NCBI RefSeq assembly: GCF_004000805.1
Contig: NZ_BILY01000028.1
Location: 24,229-88,228 of the forward strand
DNA: 64,000 bases
Source of the DNA: Paenibacillus glycanilyticus NBRC 16618
GTDB taxonomy: Bacteria > Bacillota > Bacilli > Paenibacillales > Paenibacillaceae
Direction: 5' to 3'
Shown: positions 25,231-33,354 of the stretch, in pieces
Layout of the letters: every line of letters starts with the position of its first letter
Numbering within the stretch: the first letter of the stretch is position 1
Position numbers and translations under genes: made by a program
Notes under the pieces: generated by a model
What the model was told of the DNA's origin: nothing
The model's database searches: none
Seen by the model: only the letters and a program-made list of their open reading frames with translations

Positions 25231-25926
25231 CTATAGTTGAATAAGCCCGGCATACTTGCTGAATACCTCCAGCTGATTCGTAAACACAAGAACGCCCATC
25301 AGCATCATAACGGCTCCGCTAACAAGCGAGATTTTCGGGAGATGCTTCGTCACTTTTCGAAGGTACGCGGATAGGTTATCGATCAGCACGGCAGAGAGCA
25401 GGAACGGAACCGCGAGCCCCAGCGCGTACATCGAGAGCAGGAGTACTCCCTTCCCAAGGGTCGCCATGCTTCCGGCGTAGATCAGAATGGAAGACAGAAT
25501 CGGCCCGATGCAAGGCGTCCAGCCGACGGCGAAGGCCATGCCCAATACGAGAGCTCCCGCTTTTTTCCCCGGTGATCCGCTTGGCAGAAACCGTTTCTCG
25601 GAATAGAGCAGCTTGATTCGCAGCAGCCCCGTCATATGCAAGCCAAAAACAACGATTAGAGCTCCGCCGATCTGCTGCACAAGCCGCATATGCTCGGATA
25701 GCAGCCGGCTGACGGAGCTGACCGATATCCCGAGCAGGACAAACAGAATGGAGAAACCAAGAATAAACAGCGCCGTCTGCGAGATAACCGTAAGCTTATT
25801 GGGGCTGTTCTTCAGATCGGTGGCCGAGGTGCCCGCGATATAGCTGAGATAGACCGGAATAAGAGGGAGAACGCAAGGCGATAAAAAGGACAGCAGTCCC
25901 GCCGAAAAAGCCAATAAAATATCCAT
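25231..25926 (-). CDS. ccdA: CcdA-like transmembrane electron carrier
   Basis: 231-residue, six-helix protein of the CcdA/DsbD-beta family that passes electrons from cytoplasmic thioredoxin to outside thiol proteins. Conserved cysteine helices are present: LSPCVLPLIPVYLSY (about 15-30) and TPCIGPILSSIL (about 127-138). Immediately upstream of resA. Its start is only about 18 bases beyond the terminator of the preceding surface-protein gene, leaving no room for a normal promoter in between, so it depends on read-through or on a promoter inside that gene. Confidence 0.93.
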   Translation of the reverse strand: MDILLAFSAGLLSFLSPCVLPLIPVYLSYIAGTSATDLKNSPNKLTVISQTALFILGFSILFVLLGISVSSVSRLLSEHMRLVQQIGGALIVVFGLHMTGLLRIKLLYSEKRFLPSGSPGKKAGALVLGMAFAVGWTPCIGPILSSILIYAGSMATLGKGVLLLSMYALGLAVPFLLSAVLIDNLSAYLRKVTKHLPKISLVSGAVMMLMGVLVFTNQLEVFSKYAGLIQL

Positions 25927-25943
25927 TATTTTTCACCGCCACG

Positions 25944-25975
25944 TGGAAAAAGGGGCGGCCAAGTCGGCCGCCCAC
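25944..25975 (-). terminator. Intrinsic terminator between surface-protein gene and ccdA
   Basis: GGGCGGCC / GGCCGCCC 8-bp all-GC stem with loop of 5, then CTTTTT on the minus strand. It may attenuate rather than block transcription into ccdA. Confidence 0.75.
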
Positions 25976-25993
25976 CTCTTCTTCGAGTTTCTA

Positions 25994-28900
25994 TTATTGG
26001 GACAACAGGTTATACAGCACTTGCGCCGCTTCCGCTCTTGTCGATACGCCTTCCGGATTCAGCTTATTGCCGCTTCCTTTAATAACGCCAGTCTCGACAA
26101 GCGTTGTAAAGGCCGTTTGCGCATAACCGGCAATATCGGCAGCATCCGCATAGGAGGCTACGGTTGCGCCTGTTTTGGCCGTTGGCAGCTCGCCTAATTG
26201 CTCAAGCGAACGGTACAGCAGCGTGAACAGCTCTTGGCGCGTAATTTTGTTATTCGGATTAAACTTGTTATCGCCCGAGCCTGTTGCGATGCCAAGACGC
26301 TTCGCAGCCGCCAGGTAATTCGTGTAGTACGTATTTCCTGCGTCGGCAAAGTTCGCCGCGCCTGCCGCTTCCGGCTCGATTCCGTATGCCTTCAGCAGGA
26401 AGACGATGAATTGTCCTCTTGTCAGCTCCGCATTTGGACTGAAGTGATCGGCATCGGTACCGCCGGTAATCTCGCGGGCAGCCAGGAAGCTGACCGCATG
26501 ATGGAACCAAGCTGTTGCCGGCACATCCGCGAAGCCTACTTTATTGAAGCCGATAATGTATTGCGAGAAGTGAGTGGTTGCGAAATCTACGGTTCCCGTT
26601 GCTGCATTATAATGACCGCGAATCGTTTGCAGCTCGCCGGAATCCGCAAGGTAGTACACCACGATAGATTCGGCATTCTCGCCGGCTTTCAGCGTGTACG
26701 GGAGACTTACCTGCACCTTGCCGCCGCCGAAGCTCGAGATTTGCTTATCGCCTGCAAAGAGGGACAAATCGTACACCGGACGGTCGCCCAATACGGCCTT
26801 GCCCTCTTCCGTCAGTTCGAATTGAGACACAATGAAGCTAATATCGCCCGACAATGCGTTAGCGCTAATGCTTTTTACCGCTTTCGAATCAAACGTTACG
26901 CTACCAATCGCCAGATCCGCCTGCACCACTGCTTTGGTGCTTGATGCTATCGAATTGAAGGAGTCTCTTGGAATCGTCAGCTGCGTGGAAGTCGTATCCG
27001 CGGTTCCAGCCACCTGGAAGCCGATAACCGCCTCTTTGCCCGCTGCTTCCGCTTTGGATGCTTTCGTAATCAGGCTTGCTACATCGCTTGCCGACACTGC
27101 CGCGACCGTCTCACCTGTTGCCGGATCAGTAGTACCCGTAACCTTAACCGTGTTCACCGCATCGACAGGCACTGGTGTTGGTGTTGGCACCGGTGTTGAT
27201 GGTGTCGATGGTGTTGGTGTTGGCGTTGGCGTTGGTGTTGGCGTTGGTGTTGGTGTTGGATCAGTGCCAACATAAGCCGGAACAACCACGTCTACCGCCT
27301 GACCAGCCGCATAAGGAACTGCTGTTGGTCCGGTTTGAGAATTTGTTGGACCGTTATAACCGTTCTTCGCCGCGTATCTGACGGAGTACGTACCAGCGGC
27401 AAGACCTGTGATGGCATTGCCGGATACGGCTGTATACGCCGAGTCCGCCGCGCTTTTCAGCTTGTATTCCAACGCTTTGTTTGTTGTGCCCGTGATTTGA
27501 CCGTTATTGTTTGCGCTTGAAGTTGGCGCTACGCCAGTCAGACCGGTTGGCGTTGCTTCCAGGCGCGTGAGTAATTTATTCAGCGCGTTCGTGTAATTCG
27601 TATGATTGCGGATCGTGCCGTCAGCTACGGCATAATCCGGCTGAATGTTTTTCCAGGTGTACATCAATTCCACGTGGCCAAGGATTGGCGCTTTGCTGCC
27701 GTCGGCGTTCACGTTGTCCTTGTTGTAGGCAAACAGGTAAGGAACCTGCAGCTTGTTTGCAACAACATTTGTGCCGTTATCTTTCGTATAGTTTACGTTA
27801 TTCGTAGTAGGTAGATATTGGGTCTTAATATTAGGCAGATACGTATTCACCAAATCCACATACAGCTTTGCCAACGGATGGTTCGTATCGCGCACCTGCA
27901 GGAAGCTGCTGTTATGCGGATCCGCGCTTGGATCAAGCACCGAGATGCCCGCATCCAGCTTCGTGTCCCAGAAGTAGACTTTGTCGACGTTGTACTTCTT
28001 CGCGTACTCATTAATGAAGCGGATTGCCGCCTGCGTATTCGGGCACCACGAGCCGCCGAACAGAATGACATAGTTGCCTTTGCTTTGCAGCAAATGAGTC
28101 AGCTCATTGTAAGTGACATGCTCGTAGACAAGCTCGCCGTCATCGCCAACGACTTGACCGTTTTCCTCGTGCGTCGGGAAGATGTCGCGTCCTACCGTTT
28201 GGTCCTCGTGCTTGTTAAACGCCGGAGCGATAAAATCCCAATTGGTGAGGCTGTCGTAATCGGCAGCAGGCACTTTATTAAATACATTCAGAACCTGTTC
28301 CTTATAGCTGTCGACCTTCGCCGTATCCAGCGTATCGCCGTCGTTAGGATCGGCTGTCAGGAAATCGTTCCAAGTATAATTCGCGGAAGAACCGTGCTTC
28401 TCGAGCGAAGCGATGATCGGCGCGGCGTTGCCTTCGCCGTCCTTGTGATCCTTGTCATAGATGAACAGGAACGGAGACTCGATTTTTTTCGCCTCGCCGC
28501 TCGCAATGACCGTAGACGGCGCCGTTACCGTATCACCGCTTTCCTTTTGCGGGGACTTCTTGCTGTAAGTGATCGTGGCATCGGTATTGGCGCTGAGGTT
28601 CGTCAAATACTTGTCCACCAGTTCTACATACAGCTCGTTGAAATCATAGAAGTTCGTTGTGTTTGTCGTTCCGGAGGTTACCACCTTGGTATACGGAGCA
28701 GCCTGCTGCTCGGCAATATCAACCGATTCGCCATCCAGCTTCGTATCGAAGTTGTAAATGGTGTCTACACCGTATTGCTTCGCAACCTGGTTGATGAAGC
28801 CGATATCCGCCTGCGTCTCATCGCTCCAGGCTCCGCCGAACAAGACGGCATATGTACCTTTGCTATCGAGCAGCGTAACCAGATCCTCGTAAGTAACCGT

Positions 28901-29077
28901 CTTGAGAATATGGTTCGCGTCGTTCAAATGCGGGTAAACATCACTGAAATAATCATAATGGCTGACAGCGCTATTAAAGTTGCTTACTTCCGCGGCGCGT
29001 GCCGTGCCGGCCTGGAAGACCGGCAGCACTAACGCGGAGGCGAGTAGAACGGATAGTGTACGATTAAAAGTTTTCAT
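25994..29077 (-). CDS. S-layer-anchored protein with two thioredoxin-like repeats
   Basis: 1027-residue exported protein. Signal peptide (about 1-29); two homologous domains (about 60-310 and 320-530) with a thioredoxin-like core: YAVLFGGAWSDET (Ser85 where Cys is expected) and YVILFGGSWCPNT (Cys345, second Cys replaced by Thr). Each is followed by FIN..AK.Y.VD..Y..DTKLD. Then come a small beta domain, a Pro-Thr linker (coded about 27170-27265), a beta-rich domain common in Paenibacillus SLH proteins, and three SLH repeats (about 845-1027) for binding pyruvylated wall polymer. I see only one cysteine in the whole protein. It lies downstream of a gene for a Cys-tailed exported protein and upstream of ccdA-resA. 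A monothiol or structural role outside the cell is inferred. Confidence 0.8.
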   Translation of the reverse strand: MKTFNRTLSVLLASALVLPVFQAGTARAAEVSNFNSAVSHYDYFSDVYPHLNDANHILKTVTYEDLVTLLDSKGTYAVLFGGAWSDETQADIGFINQVAKQYGVDTIYNFDTKLDGESVDIAEQQAAPYTKVVTSGTTNTTNFYDFNELYVELVDKYLTNLSANTDATITYSKKSPQKESGDTVTAPSTVIASGEAKKIESPFLFIYDKDHKDGEGNAAPIIASLEKHGSSANYTWNDFLTADPNDGDTLDTAKVDSYKEQVLNVFNKVPAADYDSLTNWDFIAPAFNKHEDQTVGRDIFPTHEENGQVVGDDGELVYEHVTYNELTHLLQSKGNYVILFGGSWCPNTQAAIRFINEYAKKYNVDKVYFWDTKLDAGISVLDPSADPHNSSFLQVRDTNHPLAKLYVDLVNTYLPNIKTQYLPTTNNVNYTKDNGTNVVANKLQVPYLFAYNKDNVNADGSKAPILGHVELMYTWKNIQPDYAVADGTIRNHTNYTNALNKLLTRLEATPTGLTGVAPTSSANNNGQITGTTNKALEYKLKSAADSAYTAVSGNAITGLAAGTYSVRYAAKNGYNGPTNSQTGPTAVPYAAGQAVDVVVPAYVGTDPTPTPTPTPTPTPTPTPSTPSTPVPTPTPVPVDAVNTVKVTGTTDPATGETVAAVSASDVASLITKASKAEAAGKEAVIGFQVAGTADTTSTQLTIPRDSFNSIASSTKAVVQADLAIGSVTFDSKAVKSISANALSGDISFIVSQFELTEEGKAVLGDRPVYDLSLFAGDKQISSFGGGKVQVSLPYTLKAGENAESIVVYYLADSGELQTIRGHYNAATGTVDFATTHFSQYIIGFNKVGFADVPATAWFHHAVSFLAAREITGGTDADHFSPNAELTRGQFIVFLLKAYGIEPEAAGAANFADAGNTYYTNYLAAAKRLGIATGSGDNKFNPNNKITRQELFTLLYRSLEQLGELPTAKTGATVASYADAADIAGYAQTAFTTLVETGVIKGSGNKLNPEGVSTRAEAAQVLYNLLSQ
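27170..27265 (-). repeat. Low-complexity Pro-Thr linker coding repeat
   Basis: Tandem hexamers of the GTTGGC / GTTGGT type encode (Thr-Pro)n between globular domains of the surface protein. Such tracts can vary in copy number. Confidence 0.8.
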
Positions 29078-29127
29078 GTGTATATACTCCTCTCCCTATT
29101 TAACCCATTCGTCTTGCAAAAAGCCGA

Positions 29128-29892
29128 TTAGCAGCTTTCTTCGCCGTCTACCGCGCAATCCTCATCCGAAGACGAAGGAGCCGGAGAAGGGGACGTGGAG
29201 GATCCGCCAGAGGAGCTTGTCGAGCCGGAAGAAGATGAACTGTTTGCCGGAGCTTTAACAGCAGGCGTCTTAGGCTGGGACTCTTCTTGCTTGACAAACG
29301 TTACTTTTTTGCCCGAATCATCCGATTGGCTTGCGGCAGGCGCCGAAGCTTCCGGTTTGCTTGCTGCCGGCGTGGATTGGGCCGGTTTGGCGGCTGGAGC
29401 CGGCGTTGCTGCGGGAGCAGCTGAAGTGCTGGACGGCTTAGTGGATGCCGCTGGCTCGGCAGCTTTAGCTGCGGCTGGTTTCGAAGCTGCAGGTGTAGAT
29501 GTCGGAGCCGGAGTAGAAGCGTTTTGAACGGCTTCCGTGGTGCTTGCTTTGGCTGTTTGCGCTACTGCTTTCGTCTCTTCCGCAGGTGCGGCAGCCGTCT
29601 GTGCCGATTGAACCTCGGCAGCTTGAACGGCCGGCTCTTGAGCTTGCGTCTCGGCCGCTGCGGTTGTTACTTCCGGTGTCGCCTGTGGTTCAGCTACTAC
29701 AGCCGTATTGGCAGCGTCTGCTTGCGGCTGCTGTGCAACAGCCGGTGCTGCAGGCTCTTGAGCCTCCGCTGCAGCCGGCTCCGTGCCGGAGGTGTCCTTG
29801 TTCGCGTAAACGGCAGCATATGTCAGCGATGAGAAGACTACGGCTGCGGCTACGAAAGTAACTGTCAATTTGGAGCTAAACCATTTTTTCAT
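29128..29892 (-). CDS. Ala/Pro/Thr-rich exported protein with C-terminal cysteine pair
   Basis: 254 residues, no recognised family. Signal peptide or anchor at about 1-30 (KLTVTFVAAAVVF). Residues about 33-235 are low-complexity Ala, Pro, Gln, Thr and Ser, a likely extended wall-spanning or glycosylated stalk, with a short charged KKVTFVKQEE block near 200. The last nine residues are C-AVDGEES-C, the only two cysteines (246 and 254). ATG at 29892 is chosen because GGAAAGGATGAG lies about 7 bases upstream; an ATG at 29904 is too close to it. First gene of a transcript with the thioredoxin-like surface protein 50 bases downstream. The terminal cysteine pair next to a thiol-themed operon suggests redox or metal chemistry; this is inference. 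Confidence 0.65.
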   Translation of the reverse strand: MKKWFSSKLTVTFVAAAVVFSSLTYAAVYANKDTSGTEPAAAEAQEPAAPAVAQQPQADAANTAVVAEPQATPEVTTAAAETQAQEPAVQAAEVQSAQTAAAPAEETKAVAQTAKASTTEAVQNASTPAPTSTPAASKPAAAKAAEPAASTKPSSTSAAPAATPAPAAKPAQSTPAASKPEASAPAASQSDDSGKKVTFVKQEESQPKTPAVKAPANSSSSSGSTSSSGGSSTSPSPAPSSSDEDCAVDGEESC

Positions 29893-29948
29893 GATGAAAC
29901 TCATCCTTTCCCCTTTGGTTATAGACGGCTCATTCAGTAATCAGGCAT

Positions 29949-29999
29949 AAAAAAAGATCCAATGCCCGCATCTAGTGATGCTTGAGCATTGAATCTCTG
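29949..29999 (-). promoter_or_regulatory. Terminator-like hairpin in long 5' leader (candidate attenuator)
   Basis: In the minus-strand transcript, AGATTCAATGC pairs with GCATTGGATCT, enclosing a smaller GCATC-ACTA-GATGC hairpin, then a run of seven U. A short CTGG-ACCT-CCAG hairpin lies just before. It sits in the about 150-base leader between a sigma-A promoter and the first start codon, so it could switch the operon on or off. It does not match any riboswitch class I can name. Confidence 0.55.
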
Positions 30000-30059
30000 G
30001 AGGTCCAGTCGACTAATTTCTTATCCAAATTACGTTATGATATTCCGATTTCTAACCCT

Positions 30060-30088
30060 ATCTTAGGATGTAAAAGATTGGATGTCAA
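30060..30088 (-). promoter_or_regulatory. Sigma-A promoter for the surface thiol-protein operon
   Basis: Perfect -35 TTGACA, 17-base spacer and -10 TAAGAT on the minus strand, about 155-170 bases upstream of the first start codon. Confidence 0.75.
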
Positions 30089-30186
30089 CTATTTTTTAAT
30101 AATTTCCCATAGAAATAGTCGGATTTATTTAATTCTAAGAGCTTATAAGTTTTTTCTTAATAAACATGACTTAGAATTCTCCGGAT

Positions 30187-30223
30187 TGAAACGCGCTCCG
30201 CCAAGGACGGCGATAGCCGTTTC
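30187..30223. repeat. Dispersed inverted-repeat element, copy 1
   Basis: TGAAACG / CGTTTCA outer arms with CCGCC-AAGGAC-GGCG core. Strongly similar in core and arms to 36771-36810 in the opposite orientation. Confidence 0.55.
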
Positions 30224-30244
30224 ACCTTGTTCTAATAAAAACGA

Positions 30245-30273
30245 TTGACAATTGCCTCTAACGTTTGTAAATT
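30245..30273 (+). promoter_or_regulatory. Candidate promoter for tcyP
   Basis: TTGACA, 17-base spacer, TAAATT, 50 bases before the start codon. Confidence 0.6.
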
Positions 30274-30323
30274 ATTGAATTGTAATTCCTATCAAACAAC
30301 TTGGATTAGGGGGTAATGGTAAG

Positions 30324-31691
30324 ATGGATAAAATAGATAACAACCTGTTGCTGGCTATCGAGACGAACTGGTACAGCTTTGTTACCGCAATCTTCGTCTT
30401 TGCTTTTCTGTATTTCCTGGCACGCAAGCGTGTCGGCTTCGGCACGCGGGTGCTAGTCGGATTAGGGCTGGGGCTGGTCGTCGGGATCCTGTTCCAGAGC
30501 CTTGATTCCCTGGAGATCAAAGGGATCACCACCTTCGGCAGCATTTATATCAGCTTGATCCGCATGCTCGTTATTCCGCTTGTTTTCGTTCTTGTATTAA
30601 ATAGTATCGCTTCGCTCACAAGCCTGGACTACCTGCGCAAAATCGGCTTCAAGACGTTCGCCTGGTTCCTTGGCACAACCGGCATCGCATCCGTTATCGG
30701 CTTACTGACCGCTCTGGTATTTAACCCGGGCAAAGGCATCCAGCAGCCTGCCGCAAGCGATGCGGCAACGCGCGAGATTCCGACTTTCTCCGATGTTATT
30801 CTCAGCCTTGTCCCTTCCAACCCCGTTAGCGAAGCGGCGGACGGCAAGGTTGTTCCGATCCTGATTTTCGCGATTTTCCTGGCCGTAGCCATCATTAAGG
30901 TTGGTTCGAAAAACGAAGAGGCCGTCAAGCCAGTCCGCGATCTTATCAAATCGGCTACCCAGGTCCTGCATCAGGTCGTTAAATTCGTTATCCGCCTTAC
31001 GCCATACGGCGTATTCGCCCTGATTGCCGGCGTTGCGGCCAAATACGGCTGGGATACCCTGCAGGAGCTGGGCAGCGTTATCGTCACCTCGTATGTCGCC
31101 CTTATCATTCATTTTGTGCTTGTGTTTGGCGGTCTGGTGCTCTTCGTCGCGAAGGTTAACCCTCTCAAGTTCTTCAAGAAGGTCTACCCGACGGTTGCCG
31201 TAGCCTTCACGACCCGAAGCAGCTATGCTACGCTGCCCATTAACCTAGAGGTCATTACGAAGCGTCTCCATGTCTCGCCGAAAATCGCGAGCTTTGTTGC
31301 ACCGCTTGGCGCATCCGTTAACTTCAACGGCTGCGGCGGCGTATGGCCTGCGATTGTTGTCGTCTTTACTTCGCAGGCATTTGGCATTGAGCTTGGCCTG
31401 ACCGACTACATCGTGCTTGTATTCGTAAGCATCATCTCTTCCATTGGCGTTGCGGGCGTTCCCGGACCGGCTGTTATTTCGACAACGGTTGTTCTTACCG
31501 CGCTTGGCCTTCCGCTCGAGGCGCTTGCGATTGTTGCCGGCGTTGAAGCTTTAATCGACATGGCCCGCACGGCCGTTAACGCAACGGGTACATCGGTTAC
31601 CGCTCTGCTCGTAGCCAATTCCGAAGGCGAATTCGACCGCGACGCATTCAATAACGACGACGATGAAGAAATCGCGTTAAACGCTGTGTAA
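30324..31691 (+). CDS. tcyP: L-cystine uptake symporter TcyP
   Basis: 455-residue member of the dicarboxylate/amino acid:cation symporter family, most like TcyP, which imports L-cystine by secondary transport. Family motifs: AFTTRSSYATLPINLEVI and GASVNFNGCGGVWPAIV (hairpin and helix regions that bind substrate), plus eight or so hydrophobic segments. A small acidic tail (NNDDDEEI) ends it. ATG at 30324 follows AGGGGGT. Divergent from the Cys-tailed surface protein operon, sharing a 430-base regulatory gap, and thus next to CcdA, ResA and a thioredoxin-like surface protein: a cystine or thiol theme. No S-box or T-box is visible upstream. Confidence 0.9.
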   Translation: MDKIDNNLLLAIETNWYSFVTAIFVFAFLYFLARKRVGFGTRVLVGLGLGLVVGILFQSLDSLEIKGITTFGSIYISLIRMLVIPLVFVLVLNSIASLTSLDYLRKIGFKTFAWFLGTTGIASVIGLLTALVFNPGKGIQQPAASDAATREIPTFSDVILSLVPSNPVSEAADGKVVPILIFAIFLAVAIIKVGSKNEEAVKPVRDLIKSATQVLHQVVKFVIRLTPYGVFALIAGVAAKYGWDTLQELGSVIVTSYVALIIHFVLVFGGLVLFVAKVNPLKFFKKVYPTVAVAFTTRSSYATLPINLEVITKRLHVSPKIASFVAPLGASVNFNGCGGVWPAIVVVFTSQAFGIELGLTDYIVLVFVSIISSIGVAGVPGPAVISTTVVLTALGLPLEALAIVAGVEALIDMARTAVNATGTSVTALLVANSEGEFDRDAFNNDDDEEIALNAV

Positions 31692-31707
31692 GCAGAGAAC
31701 AAAAGCG

Positions 31708-31750
31708 AAAAGCCGCCTTTTCCCGCATAATACGGGAAAGGCGGCTTTTT
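31708..31750. terminator. Bidirectional intrinsic terminator
   Basis: AAAAGCCGCCTTTTCCCG / CGGGAAAGGCGGCTTTTT, long stem between tcyP and the convergent kinase-like gene. Confidence 0.85.
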
Positions 31751-32544
31751 CATTTGCAGGCTTCCAGCTGCCGGTCAATATAGGCCAGCAGCCATTCCCG
31801 CTCGCCGGGAATTTGCTCGCGCAGTCTTGCCGCGGCTACCGGTAAACGCCAGCGGTCAATTGCGGCCCTATCCGCTCCCGTCAGCCTGCAATATTCGGAC
31901 AAATACGCCTCGTTCAGCCGCTGTCCCGTTTCCGGAGGGATAGACAGCGGAGGCATGGAAACAAACGGCGACAAGAACATCATGGAGGTTCTCGCCGCGT
32001 CGCATAGCGGATCGCCCGAATTGGCATCGATCCAGTCGATCACGGTCAGCCGCCCTCCCGCCTGGAGCACGTTATCCGGATGAAAGTCGCCGTGACAGAC
32101 GGATTCGCCTTCCGGCAGACGCTCCAGCTCCGTCAGCACCGGCTCCACCCGATCGTCCAGAAAAGCTGCGGACTGCCTCACAAACATAGCCATCCGATCC
32201 TTCTGCCTAGGCAGCCGGGATGCCCTGCAGCGGTGAATATCCGCATGCAGTTGGGCCAGGAGAGTACTGTAATGTTCCGCCTTATCCATATCGTGCAGCA
32301 TCAGGGCCAAAAGGGATGGCCCAGCGATCTTCTCGTAGACCAGCCCGCTTCTCCCATCCACCTCGACCTGTCCAAAAACCTCAGGCGCAGGTACGCCTGC
32401 CTTATAAACGGCCTTGCCGATCTCCGTCTCGTAATGAAGCCAGTCCTTCGGGATGTTCCCGTAATAAAGCTTCACGACCTGCCCTTCGCCCCATTCGTAG
32501 ACCTCGGCGGTCATGCCTTTCCCGATCAATTGCCCTGCAGTCAT
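31750..32544 (-). CDS. APH-fold small-molecule kinase
   Basis: 264-residue phosphotransferase with Gly-rich start (IGKGMTAEVYEW), ATP lysine (VVKLYY), catalytic loop CHGDFHPDNV (about 141-150) and DWIDANSGDP. The substrate is not predictable; the family ranges from antibiotic kinases to metabolite kinases. ATG at 32544 follows AAGGAGG. It is 20 bases downstream of a fatty-acid hydroxylase-like gene on the same strand, so an operon role in lipid or alcohol metabolism is possible. Confidence 0.83.
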   Translation of the reverse strand: MTAGQLIGKGMTAEVYEWGEGQVVKLYYGNIPKDWLHYETEIGKAVYKAGVPAPEVFGQVEVDGRSGLVYEKIAGPSLLALMLHDMDKAEHYSTLLAQLHADIHRCRASRLPRQKDRMAMFVRQSAAFLDDRVEPVLTELERLPEGESVCHGDFHPDNVLQAGGRLTVIDWIDANSGDPLCDAARTSMMFLSPFVSMPPLSIPPETGQRLNEAYLSEYCRLTGADRAAIDRWRLPVAAARLREQIPGEREWLLAYIDRQLEACK

Positions 32545-32564
32545 CCTTGTCCTCCTTCTTGCGG

Positions 32565-33209
32565 TCAGGACGACATCGTCCGGCCGCGGTTTTCCAGGTT
32601 TTTTGCGGTGGCGCTTGTGGGTACGTCCTTCTCTTCTTTAAGCGTTCCGAAGAGAGCATCCACAAGCGGCGTCGATACGCCATACCAATAATTCTCGTTC
32701 TTGAAATGATGGAGCAGATGCATCCGCTTATTCCACTTCCAGAATCTCGTCTTGGGCTGGATCGGCCGGTGCGCGACATAATGCTTCCATTCATAGACGA
32801 GCAGCATCGCCACAAGTCCCGCCGCAAAGGCAAGAGTGAAGTCCATTGAGCCCGCGATGAGATAGAACAGGAGCGCAAATACGCCCAGGTTGGGCAGGCT
32901 GTACCATACCGGCAGGAACAACAACTTCAAATCATGCGGATCCGCGTGATGATCGTAATGCAGACGCTTCAGAAATTTGAGGAATAACGGGTTGTGGGGG
33001 GCCTTCAGATGAAAGAAGAACCGGTGGGTCAAATATTCGCTGAACATAAATCCGATAAGGCCAAGGATAAAGAAAACCAGACTGTGCCAGTTCAGGGCCG
33101 CAAACGCGGCCCAAGTCAACAAACCGATCAGCACCGCTGTCATCATCATAATATCCGCATGCAAAAAATAGTCGCGGTAAAGCCCCTTTTTGCTCACTTT
33201 TAACCCCAT
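32565..33209 (-). CDS. Fatty-acid hydroxylase / sterol desaturase-family membrane protein
   Basis: Di-iron membrane oxygenase family: four histidine clusters, HRFFFH (about 62-67), HYDHH (about 84-88), HYVAH (about 144-148) and HLLHH (about 165-169), between four hydrophobic segments. Length 214 is normal for small bacterial members such as carotenoid or fatty-acid hydroxylases. ATG at 33209 lies directly after AGAGG, a short spacing; GTG at 33197 is an alternative. Co-transcribed with the downstream APH-fold kinase. Confidence 0.85.
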   Translation of the reverse strand: MGLKVSKKGLYRDYFLHADIMMMTAVLIGLLTWAAFAALNWHSLVFFILGLIGFMFSEYLTHRFFFHLKAPHNPLFLKFLKRLHYDHHADPHDLKLLFLPVWYSLPNLGVFALLFYLIAGSMDFTLAFAAGLVAMLLVYEWKHYVAHRPIQPKTRFWKWNKRMHLLHHFKNENYWYGVSTPLVDALFGTLKEEKDVPTSATAKNLENRGRTMSS

Positions 33210-33354
33210 CCTCTACCCTCTTATGATGTAAGCCCTTACTTCTTATCTTACCAGTAATTTTACAAAAAATGTTCTTGCTTATATGCCCGCGAAGCGAAAT
33301 AATAGGGTTTATTATTCAACAAGATGTGCTCATCAGAAAGGTTGGCTTTACCTT

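Noticed and set aside
27818..29032. Long open frame on the plus strand opposite the large surface protein
   Set aside because: No ribosome site, low-complexity Arg/Ile composition, entirely complementary to the supported SLH gene.
29949..30059. Leader as a T-box, S-box or cyclic-di-GMP riboswitch
   Set aside because: The signature strings of those classes (for example TGGGTGGTACCGCG of T-box leaders, or the GEMM core) are absent; kept only as an unclassified attenuator candidate.
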